From Glebionis coronaria (lineage: Eukaryota > Streptophyta > Magnoliopsida > Asterales > Asteraceae), in NCBI GenBank assembly GCA_025667525.1, contig CM046874.1:286480380-286544379 (forward strand): DNA of 64,000 bases, written 5' to 3'. The notes under the pieces were generated by a model. The model did no database searches, was not told the DNA's origin, and was given only the letters and a program-made list of their open reading frames with translations. Position 1 is the first letter of the stretch, and each line of letters opens with the position of its first letter. A program made the translations under genes and the position numbers. Of this stretch, positions 1 through 11,304 are shown piece by piece.

Positions 1-40
1 ACACAGATTATAACGCAGTTGATCCTTCTACTAAGGCTTT
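1..40 (+). pseudogene. Copia A pol C-terminal fragment, first piece
   Basis: Read from base 3, this edge of the window encodes TDYNAVDPSTKA, the kind of sequence found near the end of the RNase H part of Ty1/copia polyproteins (DPxTKAL). The frame breaks at base 40 where Athila-1 begins, and resumes at 11226, giving a junction reading STKALPRGK. The last five bases, GCTTT, are the target-site duplication repeated at 11221-11225. The rest of this polyprotein lies left of the window. The copia lineage cannot be assigned from so little sequence. Confidence 0.75.
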
Positions 41-351
41 TAATACTAGGGATTTCCAAGTATCAAAATTCGTAGTTCCAAATCTTTTCGAATTGACTAT
101 TGGTTCAAAGTGCGACTCAATTGTTCTTGGTGGAATAATAAATGGTTTGGTTGATTATCTATTTTAAACTAATAGCTAATATGTAAATGTCGTTGAGTAA
201 AGAGAAAGCTTTAAATATTAAACTAAAATAACGAGTTAAAAGTAAATGATTGAAAACTTAAAGAAAAGATTAGAAAATACTTGAAAACTTAAACTTAATG
301 AATCTAAAACTTGGAAACTTTGTAAAAACAAGAAACTAATCTAAACCCTAA

Positions 352-720
352 TCGGAATATTGGTCGGAAAGGACTGCTCGGAATACACCCTGGTCGGGAT
401 GCTGGAAAATATCACTAATCGGAATATGGCAAACAACTCTCGTCGGAGTATCTTAGAAACAAGGCTAATCGGAATGTTTGAAAACAATGCCAATCGGAAT
501 AGCATAAAAAGAACACAATCGGAACAACCAACAAGTAAGTCAAATCGGAATGTAACAAAATACCCACAATCGGAATATTAATTCCCTAATCCGATCTAGG
601 TGATCGGAATAAAGATGCTCAAATCGGAATGAGCTAAAACCCTAATCCGATCAATTGATCGGAATGAGGGGAGGGGGTGCAGTCGGAATACTTCAATCGG
701 AAAACCCAATCGGAAAAGGG
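352..720. repeat. AATCGGAAT short-unit array in Athila-1 3' LTR
   Basis: More than a dozen imperfect copies of AATCGGAAT occur at irregular spacing, each with a CpG. The same array is at about 9881-10235 in the other LTR, where one segment of about 25 bp between units is missing. Athila-2 has a counterpart built on CTTCCGAAT. The function is unknown; regulation of the LTR or a methylation target are guesses. Confidence 0.8.
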
Positions 721-1280
721 TTTAACCTTTTCTGATTAATATGGGATTCGAAAATAAGCTAGCAATAAGCTAAATATGATAAGCTTACACCAAAACTTGA
801 TCGAATCAATAGTGAAAAGGACTAAATAAGCACAAATAACAACTTTTCCAACTTAAAATAAGCAATCTTTCTAAATCAAACTATAAAAAGATAAACTTTT
901 TAAGAAAACTTTTAAAAAGTAAATAAGCCAAACATATAAATAAGCCAATAAGCACAAAGATCTTAAAGCTTATTCGTATGAAAACTTAAGTAGGCATAAA
1001 AAGATCAACTTTTAAGCACGAAAACCTTAAGAACAACACGGATCAAATAGATTTCGCACCAAAAGTTAACTAAAAATAAAGAAAGGTAGAAAGAGATGAA
1101 AGATTAAAAGCTTAACTTAAACTTGAAATCTAAATACAAAAGGTATAATCTTGAAAGATTAAAAGATGAAAACTTAGTGAGAGAAAGTTGAGAACTTTCT
1201 CTCTCTAAAACTAGAAAAAAATGAAAAATGAAAACTAACTACTAAAAACTAACCCACCCTCCTAATGTGTATTAGGAAGG

Positions 1281-1288
1281 TATTTATA
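1281..1288 (-). promoter_or_regulatory. TATA box, Athila-1 3' LTR
   Basis: TATAAATA on the element strand within CCCTATAAATACC. The same sequence occurs in the 5' LTR at 10784-10791, where it would drive the genomic transcript. Confidence 0.65.
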
Positions 1289-1717
1289 GGGAAAATGGGA
1301 AGGTGTGCATGTGTTGCCTCTTCTTTCTTTCTTCTCGACTCGATTTAATTCTTTGTCTTTTCTTGACGTCGTCTCGGGATTTGAACTTGTCTTAATAATT
1401 TTCTTCTTTAATTTAGACTTGAGTTCTTCGACTTCATTAAACTTCCGTCTTTAAACTTTTTCTTCGATAAATCTTTAGAATAGGTCTTGGACATCCGTTC
1501 TTTAAGCACTCTTGATCTTTTGACTTCGTCTTTTCTCGTTATCTTCGATAAAAGCCCGTAAAAGCCCGTGTTTTCTTCCTTTTTCGTCTTTTGGTCCTAA
1601 AACACAATAAAAACACAAACCACGCATAATTTCGAATTTTACGACATAAAATACACGTTTTGGTCTTGTTATTATTGGAAATAAGTGGTAAAAGGATAAG
1701 TGTTTTCACACTTATTA

Positions 1718-3762
1718 AATCCCCTACACTTGACCATTGCAATGCCCTCATGCAATGCATTAATTCTAAAGCACGGTTTACATTCTTCATCATAAATAAC
1801 CCACCTTGGCCTTTATTAAATATTAAACATTTAAGGAAAATAAGAAGATAGAAAGCAAATAAAGAAATCAAAGACTTACATTGGTTTTAGGCGGCCATGA
1901 ACGTTTTTCATCCTCAAGTTTCACGTTCCCCATACCAAGCTTAAAAACGAGATCATTGTTATTATAAGTTAGCAGACTAACACGAATTCATGTGGGCCAA
2001 TTATTTACTTAGACTCCCTTATTCCTAGGTGTATCTCTTATATTTTATTTTTGTCTTGAATGATCACGAGGATGCATTATTTGACTTATTTCGATAGTTA
2101 TTTAGGCCGAAAATAAAGTGAACGATTTAATCAATAGTTAGCTAAAGGAAAAAATCTTTTAAAACTGCTTCTCGGGACCTCATAAAGTTCATATCTTGGC
2201 ATAACTCGCTTCACGATTTGAGACCTTTCTCCGACCGATATTTGGCAGCGACTTCATACTTCAAATCTTGAGAGACGTTCATGAAATAATGTTCTTCTCT
2301 TCATAATAGGAATTTCTTCACTTGAAGTTTTTGAGAGATTCTTCATATTTGGACCACGACTTCTTCATTTTTCTCCAATATTTATTTTGGACTTTGATAT
2401 ACAACGATCCGCCTCCTTTTAGGACTTGGATCTATTTATCCTCATACCTTTCTAGGGTTTTTTCAGATAGACTTCTCCATGATCTTTTGGGGAGTATTTG
2501 CTTTTCGTCGTGTGTCTCGATCCTTCATATTGATTTTTGATAAATGATTCTTCACATCACTTTTGGATCTTTAGCAACAAATGTAGCCCTCGTGCCTTGT
2601 TAGGGTCTTTTCGGACTCGCCAATCTTCGCATCCCGCTTCAATAAGTTATGCCTTGGCTATGAACTCTAATTAATACCGAGCAACTTTTAAACGATCTTG
2701 GGCTAGAAGCTAAGTAACTTTTCAAATCGTACAACCTTATTTATTGCAGATAAATTTATTAACAAGCGATGGGAGAATAGGCTCATAATTAACTCACATA
2801 AATTCACGAAAGAATACCAAACTTATAATTGACTCTATCATCTCTCGTTCTCCACAGTTTAAAATCTCAAGGAATGAGACTCGTGGATGCTTAGCCAATT
2901 AAATCAAAGTTTTAGGTTTTCGAGTCGCCTATAGGATCTTGCAAACTCTTAGACTTTTTTTAATTTTAGAATTCGCATTTTAAAGTTCCCTTGATAAACA
3001 ACTCTAGGATCAATTATAGGAACTTGCGAAAAGTTCTTGTTCTTAACCCGTGAGAGTTAAGACTTTCGCGTTTTAAAGTTACCTATATAAAAGCCTAGCA
3101 AAACTTGACTTAAACACGTTAAGGATACTAGCTAGAGTAAACTTAGATAAGTAAACTCGGGTTGAGTCAAAATGTTCACGACTATGAAAAATTTAAAACC
3201 ACTTTATTGAAAATTTATTCTAGCAAGGAAAGAAAATAACCATAACGAAGGAAAATACAACTATACAATTAGGCCAAAATAGATTAAAATTTTTGAAAAA
3301 TGTCGAAAAATCAAATTTTCTGGTTAAAATGAGGGCAAATTCATGGAAAAGACCACTTACTTCGATAGAAGTCCCCCTACACTTGATATAAACATTGTCC
3401 TTAATGTTTAAGCATGTGGGAGTTAACTTCCCTACACTTAGGACATTGTGCACTTTGTTTAAATCTTGCTAAGGGGAGGACAACTAAAGTGATTTCAATG
3501 TGAACATATAAGATATGAAATATTGAATCACGACAGTTTAGGATAGAACCGGGAAGATGGGAACACGGTATCACGGTTCGTCAAAAGTCATCGAGGTGCT
3601 CTTTGAAGCTTGAATCCCTGTAGAGAATAAGAAACAAGACAACAAACACATACGGGGCTCCCCCTACACTTATTATGAAGGCAGTAAAGGATAGATCACG
3701 GGTTGCCTCCCGAGAAGCGCTTGTTTTTGTTCACCGAGTCACGAGCCTGACTCGACCCAAAT
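1718..3762 (-). other. Athila-1 post-pol region and polypurine tract
   Basis: About 2 kb lies between the end of pol and the 3' LTR, with no substantial ORF; in particular I see no env-like protein. The polypurine tract is 1718-1733 (TCAAGTGTAGGGGATT on the element strand) and directly abuts the LTR. Three more copies of the AGTGTAGGGG core occur upstream, near 3373-3386, 3430-3440 and 3661-3672. The region is clearly alignable with 26135-28056 of Athila-2, so it is a conserved non-coding part of the family. Confidence 0.8.
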
Positions 3763-4681
3763 TTAGTGCATGGGAAACGTGGTGAGGGATGGAATCATTT
3801 CATGCGAGATGTCCTCACCAAAGTACAGCTTCAAACGCTGGTCATTCACCTTGAAATTGGGCCCATTTGGCTGAGAAAGCTCAATGGTCCCATATGAAAA
3901 GACTTTGGCGACGGTGAATGGACCAGACCAGCGGCTCTTCAACTTGCCAGAGAAGATCTTCAACCGAGAGTTAAAAAGTAAAACTTGATCACCAACGTGG
4001 AACTCTCGGTTCTTAATCCTTGCATCATGGATGATCTTGGTCTTCTCCTTGTAGATCAGTGAGTTCTCGTAAGCTTCATTCCTCAGTTCGTTGAGCTCAT
4101 TGAGTTGAATCTTGCGAAGATCACCGGCTTTGTTGATGTCGAAGTTAGCCTACTTCAAGGCCCAGTACGCCTTGTGTTACAGCTCGATAGGGAGGTGGCA
4201 TGCTTTTCCGTACAAGACGATAAGGTGTACAACCGACCGGGGTCTTGTAAGCAGTACGGAAAGCCCACAGAGCATCATCTAACTTATCGGCCCACGCGGC
4301 GCGATGCTCTCCCACAGTACGCTCCAAAATTCGCTTCAATCCACGGTTGGAAATCTCGGCTTGACCATTGGTTTGGGGATGATAGGCGGTGGAAAGACGG
4401 TGATTGACACCATACTTAGCCATAAATCTTGCAAATTGATCATTGCAAAAATGAGTCCCGCGGTCACTGATTATAGCACGAGGAACGCCGAATGAAGCAA
4501 AAAGCTGCTTCAAAAAGTTCACAACCACCCTCGCATCGTTCGTAGGGAGAGCCTTAGCTTCAACCCATTTAGAAACGTAGTCAACGGCTACGAGGATGTA
4601 CTTGTTCCCTTTAGATGATGGAAATGGCCCCATAAAGTCGATGTCCCATACATCAAAGATTTCACATTCTTGTATGAAATT
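3763..4681 (-). pseudogene. Athila-1 integrase core and C-terminal part of pol
   Basis: This continues the pol reading frame past the stop at 4682-4684. The integrase catalytic triad is visible: Asp in IDFMGPF, Asp in SDRGTHFCN, and Glu in [10 protein letters not shown]. The frame runs to a frameshift near 4210, and a TGG-to-TAG stop follows in the stretch equal to WALKWANFD of Athila-2. The C-terminal part (GDQVLLFNSR, then [10 protein letters not shown]) ends at a stop before 3763. The product would insert cDNA into the chromosome, but this copy cannot make it. Confidence 0.9.
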
Positions 4682-7159
4682 TTAAGGCATCTCATCTTTA
4701 TGTGTGATCTTGCCTTGTCTTTGGCAAGCATCACAATGTTTAACCATATCGTGAGCGTCACGATAAATGGTGGGCCAATAGAATCCAGAGTCGAATACTT
4801 TCTTCGCGGTGTAATTGGGACCAAAGTGACCACCGGTGGGTCCTTTATGGCAAGCATCAAGGATTTGAACCGCTGCCGGCCCATCAACACATCGACGAAT
4901 AATCAGATCAGCACATTGTTTAAAAAGGTAAGGGTCGTCCCAGAAATAATGTTCAATATCTTTAAAGAACTTTTTCTTTTGTTGGGACGTGAGCCCTTCC
5001 TTGAGAATCCCACCCGCTAAGTAGTTTGCAATGTCCGCAAACCACGGGGTGTCATCGAGATTAGAGTTGATAGACATTAAGGCCTCAAGGGTAAAAGAGT
5101 CATTGATCTCTTTGTTCGGATGATCCCCTTGATAAGGATCCTCAAGTCTACTGAGATGATCCGCGGCTAGGTTTTCAGCTCCCTTTTTGTCACGAATTTC
5201 AATGTTGAATTCTTGAAGGAGCAAAACCCAACGAAGAAGTCTTGGCTTAGAATCTTGCTTAGTCATCAAGTACTTCAACGCAGAATGATCGGTATACACG
5301 ATGGTGGTAGAAAGGACCAGATAGGGGCGGAACTTTTCAAAAGCATACACTACAGCTAAAAGCTCTTTTTCGGTAGTGGTATAATGCAATTGAGCCCTCG
5401 TCATTGTCTTGCAAGCATAATGGATTGGTTGGAAGTGTTTGTTCACTCTTTGGCCCAAAACCGCTCTAATAGAAAAGTCGCTAGCATCACACATCAACTC
5501 AAAAGGTAGCTCCCAATTAGGGGTAACCAAGACCGGTGCCTTAGTTAGATTATCCTTAAGAAGATTAAAGGATTCAAGACACTCTTTGGAAAAGACAAAA
5601 GTAGTATCTTTTTCCAAGAGGTGGGTCATCGGGCGAGCGATTTTAGAAAAATCCTGAATGAAACGATGATAGAAGCCCGCATGACCGAGGAAACTTCTCA
5701 CACCCTTCACGGTTGAAGGTGGAGGCAATTTAGCAATAACATCGACTTTATCACGGTCTACTTCAAGACCGGCTTTAGAGATTTTGTGTCCTAGCACGAT
5801 GCCCTCTTTTATCATGAAATGGCATTTTTCCCAATTTAGAACAAGGCGAGTGTCTTCACACCGCTTAAGCATACGTTCTAAATTGGCAAGGCAAGCAGAG
5901 AAAGAATCGCCATAAACCGAGAAATCATCCATGAAGACTTCCATAGTTTCTTCAACCATGTCATGGAAGATAGCCATCATACACCTTTGGAAAGTCCTAG
6001 GAGCATTGCATAAGCCGAAAGGCATTCTTTTGTAGGCAAATGTTCCGTAAGGACAAGTGAATGTGGTTTTCTCTTGGTCTTTAGGATCGATGGGAATTTG
6101 AAAATACCCAGAGAAACCGTCTAAAAAGCAGTAATAGTCATTACCCGCTAGACGTTCAAGCATTTGGTCCATGAAAGGAAGGGGAAAATGATCCTTTCTC
6201 GTAGCATCATTGAGTTTGCGATAGTCTATACAAACTCTCCACCCTGTAACGAGACGAGTAGGAATCAACTCGTTGTTTTCATTGGGAACAACGGTGATTC
6301 CGCCTTTCTTAGGCACACAATGGACGGGAATAACCCACGGTGAATCCGAGATAGGATAGATCATGCCCGCATCAAGAAGTTTGATAACCTCTTTTTTGAT
6401 AACGTCATGGATCTTAGGATTTACCCTTCGTTGGCTTTGAATAGTGGGTTTAAAGTCGTCCTCCATGAGAATTTTGTGTGTGCAGAAGTGAGGATCAATT
6501 CCACGAATATCAGAGATCTTCCAAGCAATCGCTTTCTTGTGATTCTTCAGCACGGCGATAAGTCGGGATTTTTCTTCTTCTTTCAAGTCCTTAGCGATGA
6601 TGACCGGTAACGTCTTGTTTTCTTCAAGGAAAACATACTCGAGATGAGACGGAAGATCCTTAAGCTCTAAATCCGGAGGATTTTCGATGGACGGCGTAGT
6701 CAACTTCGGATCATCGGTAGAGATATCCTTAGGAGATGGTGGATAAGTATGGTCCTCATTGAGAAGTTTCTCAATGGTACGAATGTCTTCATCCCAATCC
6801 GTGGGAGAATTATCATACTTAAGATCGAGAGGACCCAAGCTAGCTTCAAAATCATCTAAGTCACTTTCTCCAAAAGGAGTCAATGACGGAGCAATTAAGG
6901 CAACGGTCTCAACATTGGGTAGAGAAGAAGAACCACTTTTACAAGCGTCTTTGAAATGTTCTTCACAAGCCTCATCAAGAACATCAATTAAATTAACACT
7001 CTCTTTTTCCGAAGGCTGCTTAGAAAGTTTACCCATGTTGAAGACGATTTTATCGTCACCAACTCTCATGATTAATTCGCCAGCGGCTACATCGATGAGA
7101 GTGCGACCGGTCCTCAAGAATGGACGTCCAACGATTAACGGAACACGGGGGTCCATCTC
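4682..7159 (-). pseudogene. Athila-1 pol: protease tail, RT, RNase H, integrase zinc finger
   Basis: An 824-codon open stretch follows a TAA that separates it from the protease. Reverse transcriptase is marked by the motif FLDGFSGY (residues about 344-351) and the catalytic FMDD (about 408-411). RNase H shows [10 protein letters not shown], the acidic [11 protein letters not shown] helix and TDHSALKYL. The integrase HHCC finger is near the end ([11 protein letters not shown], then CDACQRQG). The stretch stops at TAA (4682-4684) where Athila-2 has a glutamine codon. RT and RNase H therefore look chemically intact, but the polyprotein context is lost at both ends. Confidence 0.93.
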
Positions 7160-8512
7160 TTAGTCAACGACAACAAAATCCGCCAGGAAGGTGAATTTGT
7201 CGACACCAACGAAGACGTCTTCGGCTATCCCCACTGGATAAGCAACCGTACGGTTAACTAATTCTAAAGTCATTCGTGTGGGGACTAGCTCGGGGAGACA
7301 TAATTGCTTCCAAACACTTAATGGCATTAAGTTAATACTGGCACCTAGATCGGCTAGGGCCATGCAATTCTCTACTCCCGGGAAGTTGCAAGGAATCAAG
7401 AAACGACCCGGATCACCAAGTTTGGTTGGCAATTTCCTTAAGAGCACTGCGGAGCAATTCTCATTAAGTTGGGTCTGAGCAATATCGAGAAGTTTCTCCT
7501 TATCACTGAGAAGATCTTTAAACATCTTAGCGTATTTAGGCATGTGAGCGAGAGCCTCAGCAAAGGAGATATTGAAATTCAGTTGTTTGAACATTTTAAG
7601 AAAGTTTGAAACCTGAATATCATCCTTGTTCTTCAATTTCTCTTTCCTCAACCTCGAAGGATAAGGTATATTGGGCTGAGATGAAGGCTTTGGGATAGAA
7701 TTCGCACTCACATCCGTGGGTGGTGGAGGGGTAGAAGTAGAAGGTGGTGGAATAGGAGATGTAGAAGTTGGAGGAATAGAAGATGGAGGATTCGGAGAAG
7801 GAGACTCGTTTTCCTTTGTCACAATCACCGGTGTAGGTGTAGGAAGCTCGGGTTCCTTTAAACCTTTTCCACTGCGAGTGGTGATTGCTTTCATCTCCCC
7901 TCTTGGATTAGCAACGGTGTTACTCGGAAGAGAACCCAATCCAGAGGCTTGATTACTAGGGAAGAAACTAGCCATCATATTCCTCAAGTCATTCGTTTGA
8001 CTTGCCAAAGTGTTTCGCATATCAGCTCGAAGATCATTCCCTTGCTTAACCATATCTTCTTTCATGTTGGCCATTTCCCGCTGAAGATTTTGCACGATCA
8101 CATTGTTAGTCCTCATGTAGGTTTCAACATCTTGGTGTAAGGCTGTGGGTTGGTTAAGAGGAGGAGCATGGTAGGCGGGTGGTTGATAAGCAGGTTGTTG
8201 GTAAACTTGGTTGTTTCTTTGAGGTGGATATGGGTTTCTTTGGTTTTGATATTGAGTTGGAGCACGTGGTTGGTTTTGATTATTGTGATTGAGGTTGTTT
8301 GGGTTTTGTGGGGGAAAACCGGGAGGTGAAAGAAAGTTGTTTGAGCGATAGCTGAGCAAGTTGCGGTCACCTTGAGGACGTGCTTGATAGCCTCCTGTAG
8401 CATAGGTACCGTTGGCGGCATACACATTTTCCGGATTGTCATGAGTCGAAGGACAATCGGTCTATGAGTGAGATCCCCTGCATATATCACATGATTGGCT
8501 TAAAACATTAGC
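7160..8512 (-). pseudogene. Athila-1 gag C-terminal part and aspartic protease
   Basis: The frame is open from about 8425 to 7160. It begins with the remains of a zinc knuckle (CDICRGSHS, interrupted by TAG near 8463), then a proline- and glutamine-rich linker (about 8420-8150) and a serine/proline-rich stretch. A basic domain follows (RLRKEKLKNKDD, SFAEALAHMPKY) and then the protease with LADLGASINLMP. DLGAS in place of DTG/DSG is usual for this lineage. A TAA at 7157-7159 separates the protease from the rest of pol; Athila-2 has a Tyr codon there. Confidence 0.88.
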
Positions 8513-9340
8513 TTAGGCATTGAATTGTTTGGCATTGTTTGCAGTTTGTAAAGCAAGCGATTCCACAAGCGAAGTAAGCTTATCAATTCTTTTGTCGGCA
8601 TCACTAGTACTAGCACTTGCTACATTAGTTCTAACACTCTTGGTTTGTACTCTAGATTTGTTCTCAATAATATCCCAAGCAGCATTAGAAGACTTAATCA
8701 AAATATTACCCCCCGAGGCACTGTTTAGTGAATCTTGGTCATTCATGCTTAAACCATTGTAAAAAGTATTGATTTGATGTACTTTTGTTAAACCATGTTG
8801 TGGACACTTTCTTAAAAGTTCCTTAAAACGGTCCCAAGATTCACTAAAAGACTCACCGTACTTTTGTTTAAAGGTAATAATTTCATTCCGCAAAGCGGTA
8901 GTACGTGAGGGTGGGAAAAAGTAGTTGATAAACTTGTTCTCTAAATCCGTCCACATAAGAATACTTTGTGGCGGTTCCTTATCAAGCCAATTACGGGCTT
9001 GTCCCTCTAAAGAGAAAGGAAAAAGTTGCAAGCGAATCACTTCTTGTGATACCCCATTGTACTTAACCGTATTGGTAAGCTGAAGAAACCTTTTAATGTG
9101 GTCATGAGGATCATCAAGTGAGCGGCCCAAGAAGGGTTGAGCAGAGACCATTTGTATAAAGCCAGATTTGAGTTCAAAGTTGTTGGCTCCAATCTCAGGT
9201 ATGACAATTGCATCGGTGTTGCCTTCTACGTGCGATTGCAAAAGCTCGATCATTGGTTGATTGTCCATGGTGACAGTTTGTTGAGTAATGACTTCGGCTT
9301 GAGCTACTCTCTTCTTACGAGCACGAGTACGCATGCACAC
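8513..9340 (-). pseudogene. Athila-1 gag, capsid part
   Basis: This 275-codon frame starts at an ATG (MCMRTRARKKR) about 200 bases downstream of the primer-binding site. It carries the conserved gag block of plant Ty3/gypsy elements (DPHDHIKRFLQL, LQLFPFSLEGQARNWL, ESWDRFKELLRKCPQHG), which forms the particle that packages the RNA. It ends at a TAA (8513-8515) that cuts gag before the zinc knuckle. The start is supported by the equivalent MRTRS start in Athila-2. Confidence 0.88.
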
Positions 9341-9540
9341 CTACAAAAGGATTAGAAAAATAGAAAGGAAATATTTTTGGTTTTAATGGTTTTTCAATTT
9401 TTTGTTATTTTTATTGTTGAAGTTTTTATATTTTTTTAGGATTTTTGAAAATTTTAAAGCAAGGAAAATAACGTTCAAAGATGAACGGATCCCAAAATCC
9501 AACGCGTCTCTCACTAAAAACCTTTAATCTTAACGAAAAG

Positions 9541-9557
9541 AGCCGGCACCGGCGCCA
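9541..9557 (-). other. Primer-binding site, tRNA-Asp-like, Athila-1
   Basis: On the element strand it reads TGGCGCCGGTGCCGGCT, two bases inside the LTR end. It closely resembles the TGGCGCCGTTGCC site described for Athila elements, which prime from tRNA-Asp. One or two positions differ from that site. Confidence 0.85.
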
Positions 9558-9559
9558 TT

Positions 9560-11220
9560 TAATACTAGGGATTTCCAAGTATCAAAATTCGTAGTTCCAA
9601 ATCTTTTCGAATTGACTATTGGTTCAAAGTGCGACTCAATTGTTCTTGGTGGAATAATAAATGGTTTGGTTGATTATCTATTTTAAACTAATAGCTAATA
9701 TGTAAATGTCGTTGAGTAAAGAGAAAGCTTTAAAGATTAAACTAAAATAACGAGTTAAAAGTAAATGATTGAAAACTTAAAGAAAAGATTAGAAAAATAC
9801 TTGAAAACTTAAATTTAATGAATCTAAAACTTGGAAACTTTGTAAAAACAAGAAACTAATCTAAACCCTAATCGGAATATTGGTCGGAAAGGACTGATCG
9901 GAATACACCCTGGTCGGGATGCTGGAAAATATCACTAATCGGAATATGGCAAACAACTCTAGTCGGAATATCTTAGAAACAAGGCTAATCGGAATGTTTG
10001 AAAACAATGCAAATCGGAATAACCAACAAGTAAGTCAAATCGGAATGTAACAAAATACCCACAATCGGAATGTTAATTCCCTAATCCGATCTAGGTGATC
10101 GGAATAAAGATGCTCAAATCGGAATGAGTTAAAACCCTAATCCGATCAATTGATCGGAATGAGGGGAGGGGGTGCAGTCGGAATACTTCAATCGGAAAAC
10201 CCAATCAGAAAAGGGTTTAAACCTTTTCCGATTAATATGGGATTCGAAAATAAGCTAGAAATAAGCTAAATATGATAAGCTCACACCAAAACTTGATGGA
10301 ATCAATAGTGAAAAGGACTAAATAAGCACAAATAACAACTTTTCCAACATAAAATAAGCAATCTTTCTAAATCAAACTATAAAAAGATGAACTTTTTAAG
10401 AAAACTTTTAAAAAGTAAATAAGCCAAACATATAAATAAGCCAATATGCACAAAGATCTTAAAGCTTATTCGTATGAAAACTTAAGTAGGCATAAAAAGA
10501 TCAACTTTTAAGCACGAAAACCTTAAGAACAACACAGATCAAATAAATTTCGCACCAAAAGTTAACTAAAAATAAAGAAAGGTAGAAAAAGATGAAAGAT
10601 TAAAAGCTTAACTTAAACTTGATTAATGAAATCCAAATACAAAAGGTATAATCTTGAAAGATTAAATGATGAAAACTTAGTGAGAGAAAGTTGAGAACTT
10701 TCTCTCTCTAAAACTAGAAAAAAATGAAAAATGAAAACTAACTACTAAAAACTAACCCACCCTCCTAATGTGTATTAGGAGGGTATTTATAGGGAAAATG
10801 GGAAGGTGTGCATGTGTTGCCTCTTCTTTCTTTCTTCTCGACCCGATTTAATTCTTTGTCTTTTCTTGACGTCGTCTCGGGATTTGAACTTGTCTTAATA
10901 ATTTTCTTCTTTAATTTAGACTTGAGTTCTTCGACTTCATTAAACTTCCGTCTTTAGACTTTTTCTTCGATAAATCTTCAGAATAGGTCTTGGACATCCG
11001 TTCTTTAAGCACTCTTGATCTTTTGACTTCGTCTTTTCTCGTTATCTTCAATAAAAGCCCGTGAAAGCCCGTGTTTTCTTCCTTTTTCGTCTTTTGGTCC
11101 TAAAACACAATAAAAACACAAACCACGCATAATTCCGACTTTTACGACATAGAATACACGTTTTGGTCTTGTTATTATTGGAAATAAGTGGTAAAAGGAT
11201 AAGTGTTTTCACACTTATTA
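9560..11220 (-). repeat. Athila-1 5' LTR
   Basis: A 1,661-bp direct repeat of 41-1717, ending at base 11220 next to the GCTTT target duplication. It contains the TATA box at 10784-10791 and a shortened CGGAAT array at about 9881-10235. The leader between it and the gag start (9341-9539) is AT-rich and non-coding. Confidence 0.93.
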
Positions 11221-11304
11221 GCTTTGCCTAGAGGAAAGGCCATTGAACATGCTAAGAGAATTGGGCTTCAATTAGCTAGTGATTTCATGCAAATTTGTGA
11301 TTAG
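11221..11304 (+). pseudogene. Copia A pol C-terminus, second piece
   Basis: This continues the frame of 1-40 after the Athila-1 insertion: LPRGKAIEHAKRIGLQL is followed by about ten residues to a TAG at 11302-11304. A basic tail of the kind KxxEHAKxIGL is typical for the end of copia polyproteins. The first five bases are the duplicated target GCTTT. Joined at the target duplication, the two pieces keep frame, which dates Athila-1 after copia A. Confidence 0.75.

Larger units (their letters stand above)
41..1717 (-). repeat. Athila-1 3' LTR
   Basis: This 1,677-bp repeat matches 9560-11220. On the element strand it begins TAATAAGTGTG and ends AGTATTA. It carries the U3 terminal hairpin, a TATA box (1281-1288) and, near the element's 3' end, an array of AATCGGAAT-like units on the + strand (about 352-720). 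It ends at the polypurine tract boundary at 1718. Confidence 0.93.
41..11220 (-). mobile_element. Athila-type Ty3/gypsy retrotransposon (Athila-1)
   Basis: An 11.2-kb element lies in reverse orientation with two LTRs (41-1717 and 9560-11220). A primer-binding site resembling the tRNA-Asp site used by Athila sits at 9541-9557 and a polypurine tract at 1718-1733. Gag, protease, RT, RNase H and integrase are recognisable in Athila order, but are broken by several stops and at least one frameshift. The flanking GCTTT at 36-40 and 11221-11225 is a 5-bp target duplication, and the host copia frame rejoins exactly across it. The LTRs differ by point changes and a deletion of about 25 bp, so this copy is older than Athila-2. 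Its outer LTR bases are TA...TA instead of TG...CA. Confidence 0.95.

Noticed and set aside
1718..3762. Search for an env-like gene in the Athila post-pol region
   Set aside because: Only short frames without signal or membrane segments occur here, and likewise at 26135-28056.
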